Source of the DNA: Pseudomonas sp. DY-1 | GTDB taxonomy: Bacteria; Pseudomonadota; Gammaproteobacteria; Pseudomonadales; Pseudomonadaceae | Direction of reading: 5' to 3' | NCBI RefSeq assembly: GCF_003626975.1 | Contig: NZ_CP032616.1 | Location: 4,874,001 to 4,938,000, forward strand | DNA length: 64,000 bases | Shown here: positions 30,701 to 39,339 of the stretch, in pieces | Numbering within the stretch: the first letter of the stretch is position 1 | Layout of the letters: each line of letters starts with the position of its first letter | The notes under the pieces: generated by a model | What the model saw: only the letters and a program-made list of their open reading frames with translations | What the model was told of the DNA's origin: nothing | The model's database searches: none | Made by a program: the position numbers and the translations under genes

Positions 30701-32664
30701 CCGACGAGCGCTACGGCATGGCCGAGGCGAAGACGGTGGTGGCTGCGCCGCTGGTGGCGGAACTCGCTGCGCCGCGTTTCCTCGCCGGTGGCGACCAGAC
30801 CACCCTGGCGCTGGACCTCACCAACCTCTCCGGCAAACCCCAGCGGCTGGACATCGAGCTGGAAAGTGCCGGCCAACTGGACCTCACCCAGAGCGGCGGT
30901 ACCCAGGCCGTGCCGGTGCAGCTCGCCGACGGCCAGCGCACCACCCTGCGTATCCCCGTGCGTGCCGTAGGTGGCTATGGCCAGGGTCAGTTCAAGGTGA
31001 CAGTGAATGGCCTGGAGCTTCCTGGCGAGAACCTGCCGCCGTTCAGCCGTGAATGGACGCTCGGCGTGCGACCGGCCTATCCGGCCCAGCTCAGGCAGTT
31101 CCGTGCGGTGCTCAAGGGCGATAGCTGGAGCCTGCCGGCTGGAACCCTGGATGCCTACGAGCCCGATGGCCGCGAGGCCCTGCTGCAGCTTTCCAGTCGC
31201 CCGCCGCTGAACCTCGGTGAACAGGTCCGCGCGCTCAAGGCCTATCCCTACGGTTGTGCCGAACAGACCACCAGCGGACTGTACCCGTCGCTGTACGCCG
31301 ACGCCGCGTCCCTCAAGCGGCTCGGCCTGGAGGGCGAGCCGGACGACGCGCGCCGAAAATCCATCGACTTGGGAATCGAGCGCCTGCTGGGCATGCAGCG
31401 CTATAACGGCAGCTTCGGCCTGTGGAGCGCCGACAGCGAAGAGGAATACTGGCTGACCGCTTACGTCACGGACTTCCTCCTGCGCGCCCGCGACCAGGGC
31501 TTCGCCGTGCCACCGGAAGCCCTGAAAAAAGCCAGCGAACGCCTGCTGCGTTACCTGCAGGAGCGCAGCCTGATCGAGGTCAGCTACAGCCAGAATGCCG
31601 ACCACACCCGGTTCGCCGTACAGGCTTATGCCGGCTATGTCCTGGCGCGCAGCCAGCAGGCGCCGCTGGGCGCACTGCGCAGCCTCTGGGAACGCCGTGC
31701 CGATGCCCGCTCCGGTCTGCCGCTGGTGCAACTGGCGGTAGCCTTCCAGCTGATGGGCGACGCACCACGCGCCGATCAGGCCCTTGAACTGGGACTGCGG
31801 ATTCAGCGTGACAGCCACGACTGGCTGGCCGACTACGGCAGCCCTCTGCGCGACCAGGCGCTGATCCTGGCCCTGCTGGAAGAGCACGACCTCGCTGCAG
31901 GCGTACGCGAGCAACGCCTGTTCGACTTGGCCGACCTGGTAGCCGGCGAGCGCTGGCTGTCCACCCAGGAGCGCAACGCACTCTATCTGGCGGGACGTGG
32001 CCTGCTGGGCAAACCCGAACCGAACTGGAGCGCACAGCTCAGCGCGGGCGGTCAGCAGCGCGAGCTGAGCAACCAGATGCCGGGAATCAAGCTGGATGGC
32101 GCCCTGCTGGTCGAGCCGCTGAACATCGCTTCCACCGGTGCCGAACCGCTGTACCAGCAACTCACCCTCTCCGGGTATCCGCTGGCCGCTCCGGCCGCAG
32201 GCGGCGAAAACCTGTCGATCCGCCGTGAGTTCCTCGGCGCGAATGGCGAGCGCCTCGACCTCAACGCCCTGGACAGCGGTGAACTGGTGCTGGTGCACCT
32301 GACCATCGAAGCGAAAGAACGGGTGCCTGATGCCCTGGTAGTGGACCTGCTGCCCGCCGGCCTGGAGCTGGAAAACCAGAACCTCGCCCAGAGCGCCGCC
32401 AGCCTCGATGACGCCAGCGGTGCGGTGAAGGAGTGGCAGAAGTCCATGCAGAACGCCGCCATCAAGCACCAGGAGTTCCGTGACGACCGCTATGTAGCGG
32501 CCCTGGATGTCGGCGAATACGGCACCACCCACCTGCTGTACCTGGCCCGCGCGGTCACCCCGGGCAAGTACCGCGTTCCGCCGCCCACGGTGGAATCCAT
32601 GTACCGCCCGAACTGGCAGGCCCTCGGGGATGCGCCGGAGCAACTGGTGGTAAGAGGCAAGTAA
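27760..32664 (+). CDS. yfhM: Bacterial alpha-2-macroglobulin lipoprotein (YfhM type)
   Basis: 1634-residue periplasmic lipoprotein that traps foreign proteases by a bait region and reactive thioester, often partnered with PBP1C. Lipobox LLSAC with C18 and Asp at +2 (inner-membrane retention rule in E. coli). MG domains fill the N-terminal half; the MG2 PGETVLLNALLRDADG and the bait/ANA region around 900-970 are visible. The thioester motif is YPYGCAEQTT with C1166. The alpha-alpha toroid thioester domain (about 1150-1450) and the C-terminal DALVVDLLPAGLELEN receptor-like region close the protein. Similar end to end to E. coli YfhM (1653 residues) as recalled, which has CLEQ rather than CAEQ. 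pbpC is the next plus-strand gene, 4.2 kb on. Confidence 0.95.
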   Translation: MPKKGLLLAVVLSLLSACDSSTPEQAASKSPPAEIEQAARPAVDTAALAKRYAGRELKVIDVSEVQLDGASALSVTFSVPLDPEQTFAERLHLVDSKDGKVDGAWELSDNLMELRLRHLEPKRKLVLTIDPGLRAVNDARLADEHITRLETRDLQATVGFASRGSLLPTRLAEGLPVIALNVDKVDVDFFRVKSESLPGFLARWGKRGALDVWEARELLKMADLVYSGRFDLKPARNTRETLLLPIANLEPMKQPGVYLAVMKESGSYAYSNPATLFTLSDIGLSAHRYSDRLDVFTQALEGGAAQADIALELLDGEGRVLAEGKTDGKGHAEIPLAPKAEVLIARKDEQTSLLRLSAPALDLAEFDIAGPASHALQFFVFGPRDLYRPGETVLLNALLRDADGRAVKDQPVTVEVRRPDEQVSRRFVWEAGEGGFYQYQLPLAAEAPTGRWQLLFDLGDGKPQLYEFLVEDFLPERMALELKGSDQPFAPTDNARFQVSGRYLYGAPASGNRLTGQLYVRPLREAVKALPGYQFGSVTEGELAQDIEVDETQLDADGKTELSIDTRWAEAKSPLQLILQASLQESGGRPITRRLVQPVWPADRLPGVRALFDGEETDADSVAEFELLVADPEGNKLAADNVKVRLVRERRDYYWNYSESDGWTYHYNEKYLNLSEEQVQVAAGGTAKVSFPVEWGPYRVEVEDPATGITSSLRFWAGYRWQDNAEGGAVRPDQVKLALDKPGYAAGDTAKVTVTPPSAGSGYLLVESAEGPLWWQPIDVPAEGKSFDIPVAKEWARHDLYVSALVIRPGERKASVTPKRAVGLLHLPLERAPRKLALTLSAPEKMRPKQPLKIQVQAKNADGSVPKSVNVLVAAVDVGILNITSYATPDPFASLFGRKAYGADQLDVYGQLIEAGQGRLASMAFGGDAALAGGGKRPQTSVTIVALQSAPVTLDDQGQGEISVDIPDFNGELRLMAQAWTDERYGMAEAKTVVAAPLVAELAAPRFLAGGDQTTLALDLTNLSGKPQRLDIELESAGQLDLTQSGGTQAVPVQLADGQRTTLRIPVRAVGGYGQGQFKVTVNGLELPGENLPPFSREWTLGVRPAYPAQLRQFRAVLKGDSWSLPAGTLDAYEPDGREALLQLSSRPPLNLGEQVRALKAYPYGCAEQTTSGLYPSLYADAASLKRLGLEGEPDDARRKSIDLGIERLLGMQRYNGSFGLWSADSEEEYWLTAYVTDFLLRARDQGFAVPPEALKKASERLLRYLQERSLIEVSYSQNADHTRFAVQAYAGYVLARSQQAPLGALRSLWERRADARSGLPLVQLAVAFQLMGDAPRADQALELGLRIQRDSHDWLADYGSPLRDQALILALLEEHDLAAGVREQRLFDLADLVAGERWLSTQERNALYLAGRGLLGKPEPNWSAQLSAGGQQRELSNQMPGIKLDGALLVEPLNIASTGAEPLYQQLTLSGYPLAAPAAGGENLSIRREFLGANGERLDLNALDSGELVLVHLTIEAKERVPDALVVDLLPAGLELENQNLAQSAASLDDASGAVKEWQKSMQNAAIKHQEFRDDRYVAALDVGEYGTTHLLYLARAVTPGKYRVPPPTVESMYRPNWQALGDAPEQLVVRGK

Positions 32665-32693
32665 GGGCAGAGGGATACCCTGCCCAGACGTGA

Positions 32694-32724
32694 TTCCCCC
32701 TTTCCCAGTCGGGGAGAGGGGGAA
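32694..32724. terminator. Convergent hairpin between alpha-2-macroglobulin and adhesin genes
   Basis: TTCCCCCTTTCCC, loop AGTC, then GGGGAGAGGGGGAA: a 13-bp near-perfect stem in the 65-nt convergent gap. No clean U-run; bidirectional termination or RNA-end protection is possible. Confidence 0.5.
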
Positions 32725-32729
32725 GACCC

Positions 32730-35700
32730 TCAGCTCGGAATGATGTGGTCGCCGCCCCCGAAGGTCGCCGTTACCTGTTGGACCCCGGTAATGGTGACCA
32801 CCTCAACGAACGTCGCCCCTGCGCCATTGCCGTCGACATCCACCTGCACGGAGATGTCGCTGCCTACCTGCACCGCCTTGACGTAATTGGCGATCGCTTG
32901 CGGCAGCAAGCTGGTGCCGAGCAGTCCCGAGAAATCGAGCTTGTCTCCCTGGGCCGCGCTGTAGTCGGAGATGCGGTCCTCAGCCTCGCTGAGGCTATTG
33001 AACCTGAACAGGTCAGTACCGCCGCCGCCAATCAGCACGTCCGCGCCCAGGCCACCGTACAGCACATCATTGCCAGTTCCGCCATCGAGCGTGTCGTTGC
33101 CGGCACCGCCACGCAGTTCGTCGGCGCCGCCACTGCCGGTCAGGCTGTCATTGAATGCCGAACCGATCAGGCCTTCCATGTTCTTGTAGGTGTCGGACCC
33201 CAGGCCAACAGCGGACAAATCGACGACGGTGTTGCTGTTGCTCTGCACCAGCGTGAAGTTGAGGGCTGCGGTGGCGTCCGACAGATCGAGCAGGTCGCTG
33301 CCGGCACCGCCATCCAGGGCATCGTTTCCGCTGCCGCCCCTGAGAATGTCGTTGCCGCTGCTGCCGGTCAGGTTGTCGTTGTTGCGCGAACCGATCACGC
33401 CTTCCATGTTCTTGTAGGTGTCTGTGCCGATTCCGGCCAGGGCTCCCGTGTTCCAGAAACCGTTGGTGCCAGCAGCCGGATTGCTGCCCTGATTCAGGGT
33501 GAAGGTGACTGAGCCGGTGGCATCGGAGAAATCGAGCATATCGATGCCGTCACCGCCATCCAGCGTGTCGTTGTCTTCACCCCCGCGCAGGCGATCTTCG
33601 CCACTACCGCCGATGAGCGTGTCCGCACCATTCCCACCGACAAACAGATCACTCGCGGCCGCTCCGGTCAGGGCGTCCACGTTGCTGCCGCCGTCGAGAA
33701 ACGCTGCCTGGTAACTGTTGCCGGAAAGGTTGACGCTCGAGCCGCCGTTGGTGGAGACGAGATTTACCGTTACCGATCCGGTGGCCGTTCCGCCGGCATT
33801 GTCCGAAAGGGTGTAGGTGAACGTACCAAAGGGGGCGGCCGGGTTATTGCCGCTGGCGAAGGTAATCAGGCTGTTGTTCGAGCCTTCGATGAACTTCACA
33901 TCGGAAATCGCGCCTGTTCCCTGACCAAGACCGATGAGGGACAGGAACGACCCGTCGACATCAACGTCGTTGCCCAGCAAGGCGGCGACCGAGAAGACGA
34001 TGCCAGTGCCATTGGCCGGATTGAAGGCAGCGGTGTTGTTGGATACGTAGAGCACATCGTTGGTCGCAACCGGCGCGGCGTTCACCTGCGTAGCTGTGAC
34101 CGTGATCCCCAGGTTGTCGACGTCGCTGGCAGCGCCATCGCTGGTGGTCATGGTCAGCGTGTCTTCGCCGCTGAAGTTGGCAGCGGAGAGGTAGCTGATG
34201 TTCGCGGCCAGTGTCGCGTTGATCTGGGTGAGCGTTCCGTTGAGGGTAAGTGTCGAGGTATTGAGGCCGGTAATCGATGCGCCGCCCAAGAAGGACTGGG
34301 CGGACAGGCTGCCGTGGGCGACCTGGAAGGTCACAGTCAGGTTGCTTGAGGCGGCGTCCACATCAGCAATGCTCAGGCCGCTGATGCTCTTCGGAGTTCC
34401 TGCCGGGGTGGTCTGGGCACCGGGCAGGGTATTGACCGGGGCGTCGTTGACGGGGGTGATATCCAGCGTGGCGCTGCCGGCGGTGCTGAGTAGGCCGTCG
34501 GTCACCGAGTAGCTGAAGCTCACGGCAGTGTCGTCGTTCAGTGCTGGCGTATAGCTCCAGGTACCGTCGCCGTTATCAACCAGGCTGCCGCTCCCGGCGC
34601 TGATTTGCAGATTGGTGGCGGTCAGGGCAGGGCCGTCGACGTCCCCTGCGTTGAGCAGCAACTGGGCCTGGGTGATCAGGCGCGAACCACTGTCTTCGGC
34701 GATGGCTTCCAGGGTCACTTCGCTGGTGGTGGGCGCATCGTTGACGGGGGTGATATCCAGCGTGGCGCTGCCGGCGGTGCTGAGTAGGCCGTCCGTCACC
34801 GAGTAGCTGAAGCTCACTGCGGTGTCGTCGTTCAGTGCTGGCGTATGGCTCCAGGTACCGTCGCCGTTATCAACCAGGCTGCCGCTCCCGACACTGATTT
34901 GCAGATTGGTGGCGGTCAGGGCAGGGCCGTCGACGTCCGCTGCGTTGAGCAGCAATTGGGCCTGGGTGATCAGGCGCGAACCACTGTCTTCGGCGATGGC
35001 TTCCAGGGTCACTTCGCTGGTGGTGGGCGCATCGTTGACGGGGGTGATATCCAGCGTGGCGCTGCCGGCGGTGCTGAGTAGGCCGTCCGTCACCGAGTAG
35101 CTGAAGCTCACTGCGGTGTCGTCGTTCAGTGCTGGCGTATAGCTCCAGGTACCGTCGCCGTTATCGACGAGGCTGCCGCTACCGGAGCTGATTTGCAGAT
35201 TGGTGGCGGTCAGGGCAGGGCCGTCGACGTCCGCTGCGTTGAGCAGCAATTGGGCCTGGGTGATCAGGCGCGAACCACTGTCTTCGGCGATGGCTTCCAG
35301 GGTCACTTCGCTGGTGGTGGGCGCATCGTTGACCGGGGTGATATCCAGCGTGGCGCTGCCGGCGGCGGTGAGGTCGCCGTCGCTGATCGTGTAGCTGAAG
35401 CTCACCTCGGTATCGTCGTTTTCATCCGGGGTGTAGCTCCAGGTGCCATCGCCATTGTTGGCAAGGGTGCCACCGCCGCTGCTGATCGTCAGGTCGCTGA
35501 CGGTGAGTTCGTCGCCCTCGATGTCGGTGGCATTGGCGAGTAGTTCGGCCTGAGTGATGGTGCGCGCGCCACTGTCTTCGGCGATGGCCGTCAGGATCAC
35601 CGGGGTAGTGGTGGGGGCGTCATTGACCGGGGTGATGTCGAGGCTGGCGCTGCCGGAAACACTGAGCGAACCGTCGCTGACGGTGTAGGTGAAAGACACT

Positions 35701-36365
35701 TGAGTGTCGTCGTTCAGCGCCGGGGTGTAAGTCCAGGTGCCGTCGCCATTGCTGACCAGGCTGCCATTGCCTGAACTGATCTGCAGGTTGCTGGCGGTGA
35801 GCCCATCACCGTCGATATCGGAGGCATTAGCCAGCAGTTCGGCCTGAGTGATGAGGCGTGCATCACTGTCCTCGGTGATGGCCGCAAGGGTTACCGGGCC
35901 GCTGACCGCCGGGGCGTCGTTGACGCCGGCGATTCGCACCGATGCTGTGGCCCAACTGAGGGTGCCGTTCCCCAGGCGGATGGCGTAGGTGAAGCTGTCG
36001 GTCAGGTACTCGCCGGCCGAAAGGCTCCGGTATTCCTCGCTCTGGAGGAGCGCGCTGGCGTCGTAGAGAACCTTGACCCTCCCATCCAGCGGGTCCTGGC
36101 CGATCCAGATGTGGGCGCCATAGGCGCTGAGGCAATCCTGGTCATGGGCCAGCAGGTCCGCTTGTATCTGCGTCCGGGTCTCCGTGCTGCCATCTGCCGT
36201 AACCCCATCGTCCAGGGAGTAGAGCGTCTTGGCCTTGCCGCCCAGGTCGTTCGCCATGACATCCAGACAGATGTAGTCGAGGCCGTCCCGCACCAGATTC
36301 TCGTAGAGGAAGCTGTCGCCGCTCGCTTGGGGGGTATTACTGAATGAGACGGTGGAGATGGCCAT
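32730..36365 (-). CDS. Large repeat adhesin with cadherin/VCBS-like domains and C-terminal RTX, type I secretion target
   Basis: 1211 residues, no Sec signal peptide. Residues 1-145 are a unique N-terminal domain. Five tandem units of about 98 residues follow (about 152-642), each with ITQAELLANA..DG....NLQISSG.GSL..NGDGTW.YTP..NDDT.VSF.Y...DG......ATLDITPVNDAP, typical of VCBS/cadherin-like tandem repeats. Two more Ig-like segments span about 640-880. Then RTX nonapeptides (GGNGADTLIGGSGEDRLRGG; DGGTGNDVLYGG) bind Ca2+, and a C-terminal region (about 1100-1211, LFRFNSLSEAEDRISDYSAAQGDKLDFSGLL) fits the type I secretion C-terminal target family. It should be exported by an ABC/MFP/OMP system; none lies in this window. 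It is opposite in direction to its neighbours. Start 36365 has AAGGAA upstream. Confidence 0.88.
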   Translation of the reverse strand: MAISTVSFSNTPQASGDSFLYENLVRDGLDYICLDVMANDLGGKAKTLYSLDDGVTADGSTETRTQIQADLLAHDQDCLSAYGAHIWIGQDPLDGRVKVLYDASALLQSEEYRSLSAGEYLTDSFTYAIRLGNGTLSWATASVRIAGVNDAPAVSGPVTLAAITEDSDARLITQAELLANASDIDGDGLTASNLQISSGNGSLVSNGDGTWTYTPALNDDTQVSFTYTVSDGSLSVSGSASLDITPVNDAPTTTPVILTAIAEDSGARTITQAELLANATDIEGDELTVSDLTISSGGGTLANNGDGTWSYTPDENDDTEVSFSYTISDGDLTAAGSATLDITPVNDAPTTSEVTLEAIAEDSGSRLITQAQLLLNAADVDGPALTATNLQISSGSGSLVDNGDGTWSYTPALNDDTAVSFSYSVTDGLLSTAGSATLDITPVNDAPTTSEVTLEAIAEDSGSRLITQAQLLLNAADVDGPALTATNLQISVGSGSLVDNGDGTWSHTPALNDDTAVSFSYSVTDGLLSTAGSATLDITPVNDAPTTSEVTLEAIAEDSGSRLITQAQLLLNAGDVDGPALTATNLQISAGSGSLVDNGDGTWSYTPALNDDTAVSFSYSVTDGLLSTAGSATLDITPVNDAPVNTLPGAQTTPAGTPKSISGLSIADVDAASSNLTVTFQVAHGSLSAQSFLGGASITGLNTSTLTLNGTLTQINATLAANISYLSAANFSGEDTLTMTTSDGAASDVDNLGITVTATQVNAAPVATNDVLYVSNNTAAFNPANGTGIVFSVAALLGNDVDVDGSFLSLIGLGQGTGAISDVKFIEGSNNSLITFASGNNPAAPFGTFTYTLSDNAGGTATGSVTVNLVSTNGGSSVNLSGNSYQAAFLDGGSNVDALTGAAASDLFVGGNGADTLIGGSGEDRLRGGEDNDTLDGGDGIDMLDFSDATGSVTFTLNQGSNPAAGTNGFWNTGALAGIGTDTYKNMEGVIGSRNNDNLTGSSGNDILRGGSGNDALDGGAGSDLLDLSDATAALNFTLVQSNSNTVVDLSAVGLGSDTYKNMEGLIGSAFNDSLTGSGGADELRGGAGNDTLDGGTGNDVLYGGLGADVLIGGGGTDLFRFNSLSEAEDRISDYSAAQGDKLDFSGLLGTSLLPQAIANYVKAVQVGSDISVQVDVDGNGAGATFVEVVTITGVQQVTATFGGGDHIIPS
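34441..35913 (-). repeat. Tandem 294-bp coding repeats in the adhesin gene
   Basis: Unit boundaries recur at 34441, 34735, 35029, 35323 and 35617 (294-bp period, 98 codons; the last unit is one codon longer). The three units from 34441 to 35322 are nearly identical at the DNA level; the two N-terminal units (35323-35913) are clearly diverged. Confidence 0.9.
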
Positions 36366-36818
36366 GCTGAATTCCTTGCGTTGAATTTATTGGTCTTGTG
36401 GGCTCTACCAGGGTGAGTCAGTGGTACCAGGCGGGGCCTGGGCCGCCTGCTCAACGGGCTCCAACCGCGGTGGCCGGGACGCGCGAAGCCCGAAGGCGGC
36501 GCGCAGGAATCTGCGAGCACCCATGTAATGGACTCCTGAAGTGAGCAAGGGACCGTGGGGATGAGAGGCACCGACTACAGCGACGGCCAAAGCACTGTAA
36601 TGTCAGTTTGATATTCGTTTAGGAGGAGCCCGAGCCGCTGTAAAGGTGCGCCTTGGGGTGAAGAGTACTGGCGGTCAAAATCACGACGAACGGCAAGATA
36701 GAGTCGGAAATTTGACTGGCGATGTGATGACACTCAGCTCGCGGAACGGGGTGGCTTGTGGTGAAGGCCGGATGGGACGACCATCTGCTCCCTGCTGCGG
36801 ACTTGCCCTGGAGACGAC
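36366..36818. other. 453-nt divergent intergenic region (adhesin / pbpC)
   Basis: Divergent upstream regions of the minus-strand adhesin and plus-strand pbpC. It is less GC-rich than its surroundings around 36590-36720, where promoters are likely (AATGTCAGTTTGATATTCG near 36599). One possible small minus-strand gene is listed separately. No other structure recognised. Confidence 0.5.
36405..36524 (-). CDS. Possible 39-residue leader/small protein upstream of the adhesin
   Basis: An ATG at 36524 has AGGAG 8 nt upstream on the minus strand and opens a 39-codon frame beginning MGARRFLRAAFGLRAS, ending 39 nt before the adhesin start. Basic N-terminal half, Pro/Glu-rich C-terminal half, no similarity recognised. 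Good ribosome site and placement are the only support; it may be non-coding. Confidence 0.25.
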   Translation of the reverse strand: MGARRFLRAAFGLRASRPPRLEPVEQAAQAPPGTTDSPW

Positions 36819-39209
36819 ATGGCCCGGTACCTTCAGGTTGACCCGGAATCCGCCAGGATGGCGTGGATGAGGTCAGGCCGACTCCGGCAACTCTTGCGCC
36901 GGCCCTTGTTACTGATAGCGCTGCTGATGTTGGCGTTGCCCTGGTCCGCCGATCGCCTGTTCCCGTTGCCCCTGCCCGGGGACGACCTGGCGCGTGTGGT
37001 GCTGGCTGAGGACGGCACGCCGCTATGGCGCTTCGCCGATGCAGACGGTGTGTGGCGCTACCCGGTGGGCCAGGGGGAAGTTTCGCCCTACTATCTGGAG
37101 GCCCTGCTCACCTACGAGGACCGCTGGTTCTACCAGCACCCTGGGGTGAACCCGCTGGCCCTGGTCCGTGCCGCCTGGCTCAACCTCACCGGCGGGCGCG
37201 TGCTGTCGGGTGGCAGCACCCTGTCGATGCAGGTGGCGCGGCTGCTCGATCCGCACTCCCGGACCTTCGCCGGCAAACTGCGTCAGCTCTGGCGCACTGC
37301 GCAGCTGGAGTGGCATCTGTCCAAGGACGAAATCCTCGCGCTCTACCTCAACCGCGCCCCCTTCGGCGGAACCTTGCAAGGTGTGGCGGCGGCCAGTTGG
37401 GCCTACCTCGGCAAACCTCCGTCGCAGCTGACGCGGGCCGAGGCGGCGCTATTGGCTGTGCTGCCCCAGGCACCGAGCCGGCTGCGGCCCGACCGCCATC
37501 CCGAGCGCGCCCAGGCCGCGCGTGACAAGGTGCTGCGGCGCCTCGCGCTGTTCCAGGTGTGGCCGGAAGGTGCGGTGCAGGAAGCCATGGAAGAACCGGT
37601 GCTGCTGGCGCCACGGCAGGAGCCCAGTCTGGCGCCGTTGCTGGCAAGAAGGCTGAACACGGCCGGTAGTCCGCCCCTGATCCGCACCACGCTCGATGCC
37701 GCCCTGCAGCGACGGCTGGAAGACCTGTTGCTGGGTTGGCGAGCGCGACTTCCAGAGCGCACCTCGGCGGCCATCCTGGTGGTGGAGCACCAGAGCATGG
37801 CTGTGCGGGCCTACCTGGGCTCGGTCGATATCGCCGACGAGCGCCGCTACGGCCATGTGGACATGGTTCAGTCGGTGCGCTCCCCCGGATCCACCCTCAA
37901 ACCGTTCCTCTATGGCATGGCCCTGGACGCCGGGCTGATTCATTCCGAATCCCTGCTGCAGGATGTGCCTCGACGCTACGGCGACTACCGCCCCGGCAAT
38001 TTCGCTGCAGGCTTCATCGGCCCGGTGTCCGCCAGCGAAGCACTGGGCATGTCGCTCAATCTGCCTGCGGTGCAGTTGCTGGAAGCATTTGGCCCGAAGC
38101 GTTTTGCCGGTGAGTTGCGCAATGTCGGCGTGCCTCTGGCGCTACCGGCAGCCAGCGAGCCCAACCTCGCACTGATCCTCGGTGGTGCTGGCAGCAAGCT
38201 GGAGGAATTGGTCAGTGGTTACAGCGCCTTCGCCCGACAGGGCCGCGTCGCCCCCCTGCGGTTGCAACCCCAGGATGCGCTGCAGGAGCGGCGCCTGCTG
38301 TCTCCCGGTGCCGCCTGGATAATCCGCCGTATCCTGGCTGGCCAGGCGCGGCCGGACCGTGACCCACGTGCGCGGCTGACCCAGCGGCCGGTGCTGGCCT
38401 GGAAGACCGGCACCAGCTACGGCTTTCGAGATGCCTGGGCGATTGGCGTCGGCCCGCGCTACCTGATCGGCATCTGGATCGGCCGCCCCGACGGCACACC
38501 GGTTCCCGGCCAGTTCGGCCTGGCGTCAGCCGCACCGCTGCTATTGCAGGTGCACGACCTGCTGGTGAATCGCGACACCCAGCGCGGCATTGCCCAACCG
38601 GAGGACCCGCAGCCGTCTGAAGTCGGCGTGGCCGCCATTTGCTGGCCCCTGGGGCAGCCCATGGCCAAGGGGGATCTGAACTGCCGTCGCCAGCGCTTTG
38701 CCTGGACCCTGGAAGGTACCACCCCTCCAACGCTGCTGGCGGCCGATCAGCCGCTCGGCCTGGGGCTGCGCCAGCCCCTCTGGGTGGACGCCGCGGGTCG
38801 CCAGGTAGCCGCCGGTTGCAGCGGCGCCAAGGCCCGCGAGCTCGTGCTCTGGCCGGCGCCCCTGGAACCCTGGCTGCCGCGCCGTGAACGTCGGGCAGCG
38901 CGCCTGCCGATCATGGACCCGGCCTGCCCGCCAGAATTGCCGCCACCTGCCGCCCCGTTGTCCATCGTCGGGGTGCGTGATGGTGACCAGCTGCGCCGTC
39001 CATCGGGCAGTGCCGGACCCTTGCGCCTCACGCTCTCTACCCTCGGTGGCAGTGGCAGACGCTGGTGGTTCCTCGACGGCGCGCCGCTCACCGCCACGGC
39101 GGCGGAGGAGGGTTTCAACCAGGAGTTCCAGCGCAGCGGCCGGCACCAGCTGAGCGTGCTGGATGAAGCTGGACAAACCGCTCGTCTGGAGTTCGCCGTC
39201 ACGGACTGA
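36819..39209 (+). CDS. pbpC: Penicillin-binding protein 1C
   Basis: 796-residue bifunctional class A PBP. N-terminal membrane anchor (about 27-46), glycosyltransferase domain with catalytic E100 (LLTYEDRWFYQHPGVNP) and the GGSTLSMQVARLL motif, transpeptidase domain with active-site S358 in SPGSTLKP (SxxK), SLN near 407-409, and the KTG triad K529 (WKTGTS), then a C-terminal BiPBP_C domain (about 700-795). PBP1C proteins commonly sit beside alpha-2-macroglobulin genes and are proposed to repair peptidoglycan after attack. Here the macroglobulin gene is upstream on the same strand but separated by the adhesin. A later ATG (36864, MAWMRSG) is possible. Confidence 0.94.
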   Translation: MARYLQVDPESARMAWMRSGRLRQLLRRPLLLIALLMLALPWSADRLFPLPLPGDDLARVVLAEDGTPLWRFADADGVWRYPVGQGEVSPYYLEALLTYEDRWFYQHPGVNPLALVRAAWLNLTGGRVLSGGSTLSMQVARLLDPHSRTFAGKLRQLWRTAQLEWHLSKDEILALYLNRAPFGGTLQGVAAASWAYLGKPPSQLTRAEAALLAVLPQAPSRLRPDRHPERAQAARDKVLRRLALFQVWPEGAVQEAMEEPVLLAPRQEPSLAPLLARRLNTAGSPPLIRTTLDAALQRRLEDLLLGWRARLPERTSAAILVVEHQSMAVRAYLGSVDIADERRYGHVDMVQSVRSPGSTLKPFLYGMALDAGLIHSESLLQDVPRRYGDYRPGNFAAGFIGPVSASEALGMSLNLPAVQLLEAFGPKRFAGELRNVGVPLALPAASEPNLALILGGAGSKLEELVSGYSAFARQGRVAPLRLQPQDALQERRLLSPGAAWIIRRILAGQARPDRDPRARLTQRPVLAWKTGTSYGFRDAWAIGVGPRYLIGIWIGRPDGTPVPGQFGLASAAPLLLQVHDLLVNRDTQRGIAQPEDPQPSEVGVAAICWPLGQPMAKGDLNCRRQRFAWTLEGTTPPTLLAADQPLGLGLRQPLWVDAAGRQVAAGCSGAKARELVLWPAPLEPWLPRRERRAARLPIMDPACPPELPPPAAPLSIVGVRDGDQLRRPSGSAGPLRLTLSTLGGSGRRWWFLDGAPLTATAAEEGFNQEFQRSGRHQLSVLDEAGQTARLEFAVTD

Positions 39210-39339
39210 CCAGTCGTTCAAGTTTTCGCTGGCGCGCCGATAAGTCTTGTTGGCAAAGAACGGGATTATTGTCGAACAATTTGTATACAATCTCCCGCCC
39301 TCGTCTCGCCCCAAACAAGACCTCCAAGGAGACAACTCC

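Noticed and set aside
29638..32643. A 1001-codon minus-strand frame opposite the alpha-2-macroglobulin gene
   Set aside because: Low-complexity antisense frame; the plus-strand protein matches the family throughout.
34441..35913. Regular 294-bp periodicity as a possible CRISPR or satellite array
   Set aside because: The repeats are in frame, encode 98-residue adhesin domains, and have no short repeat/spacer structure.
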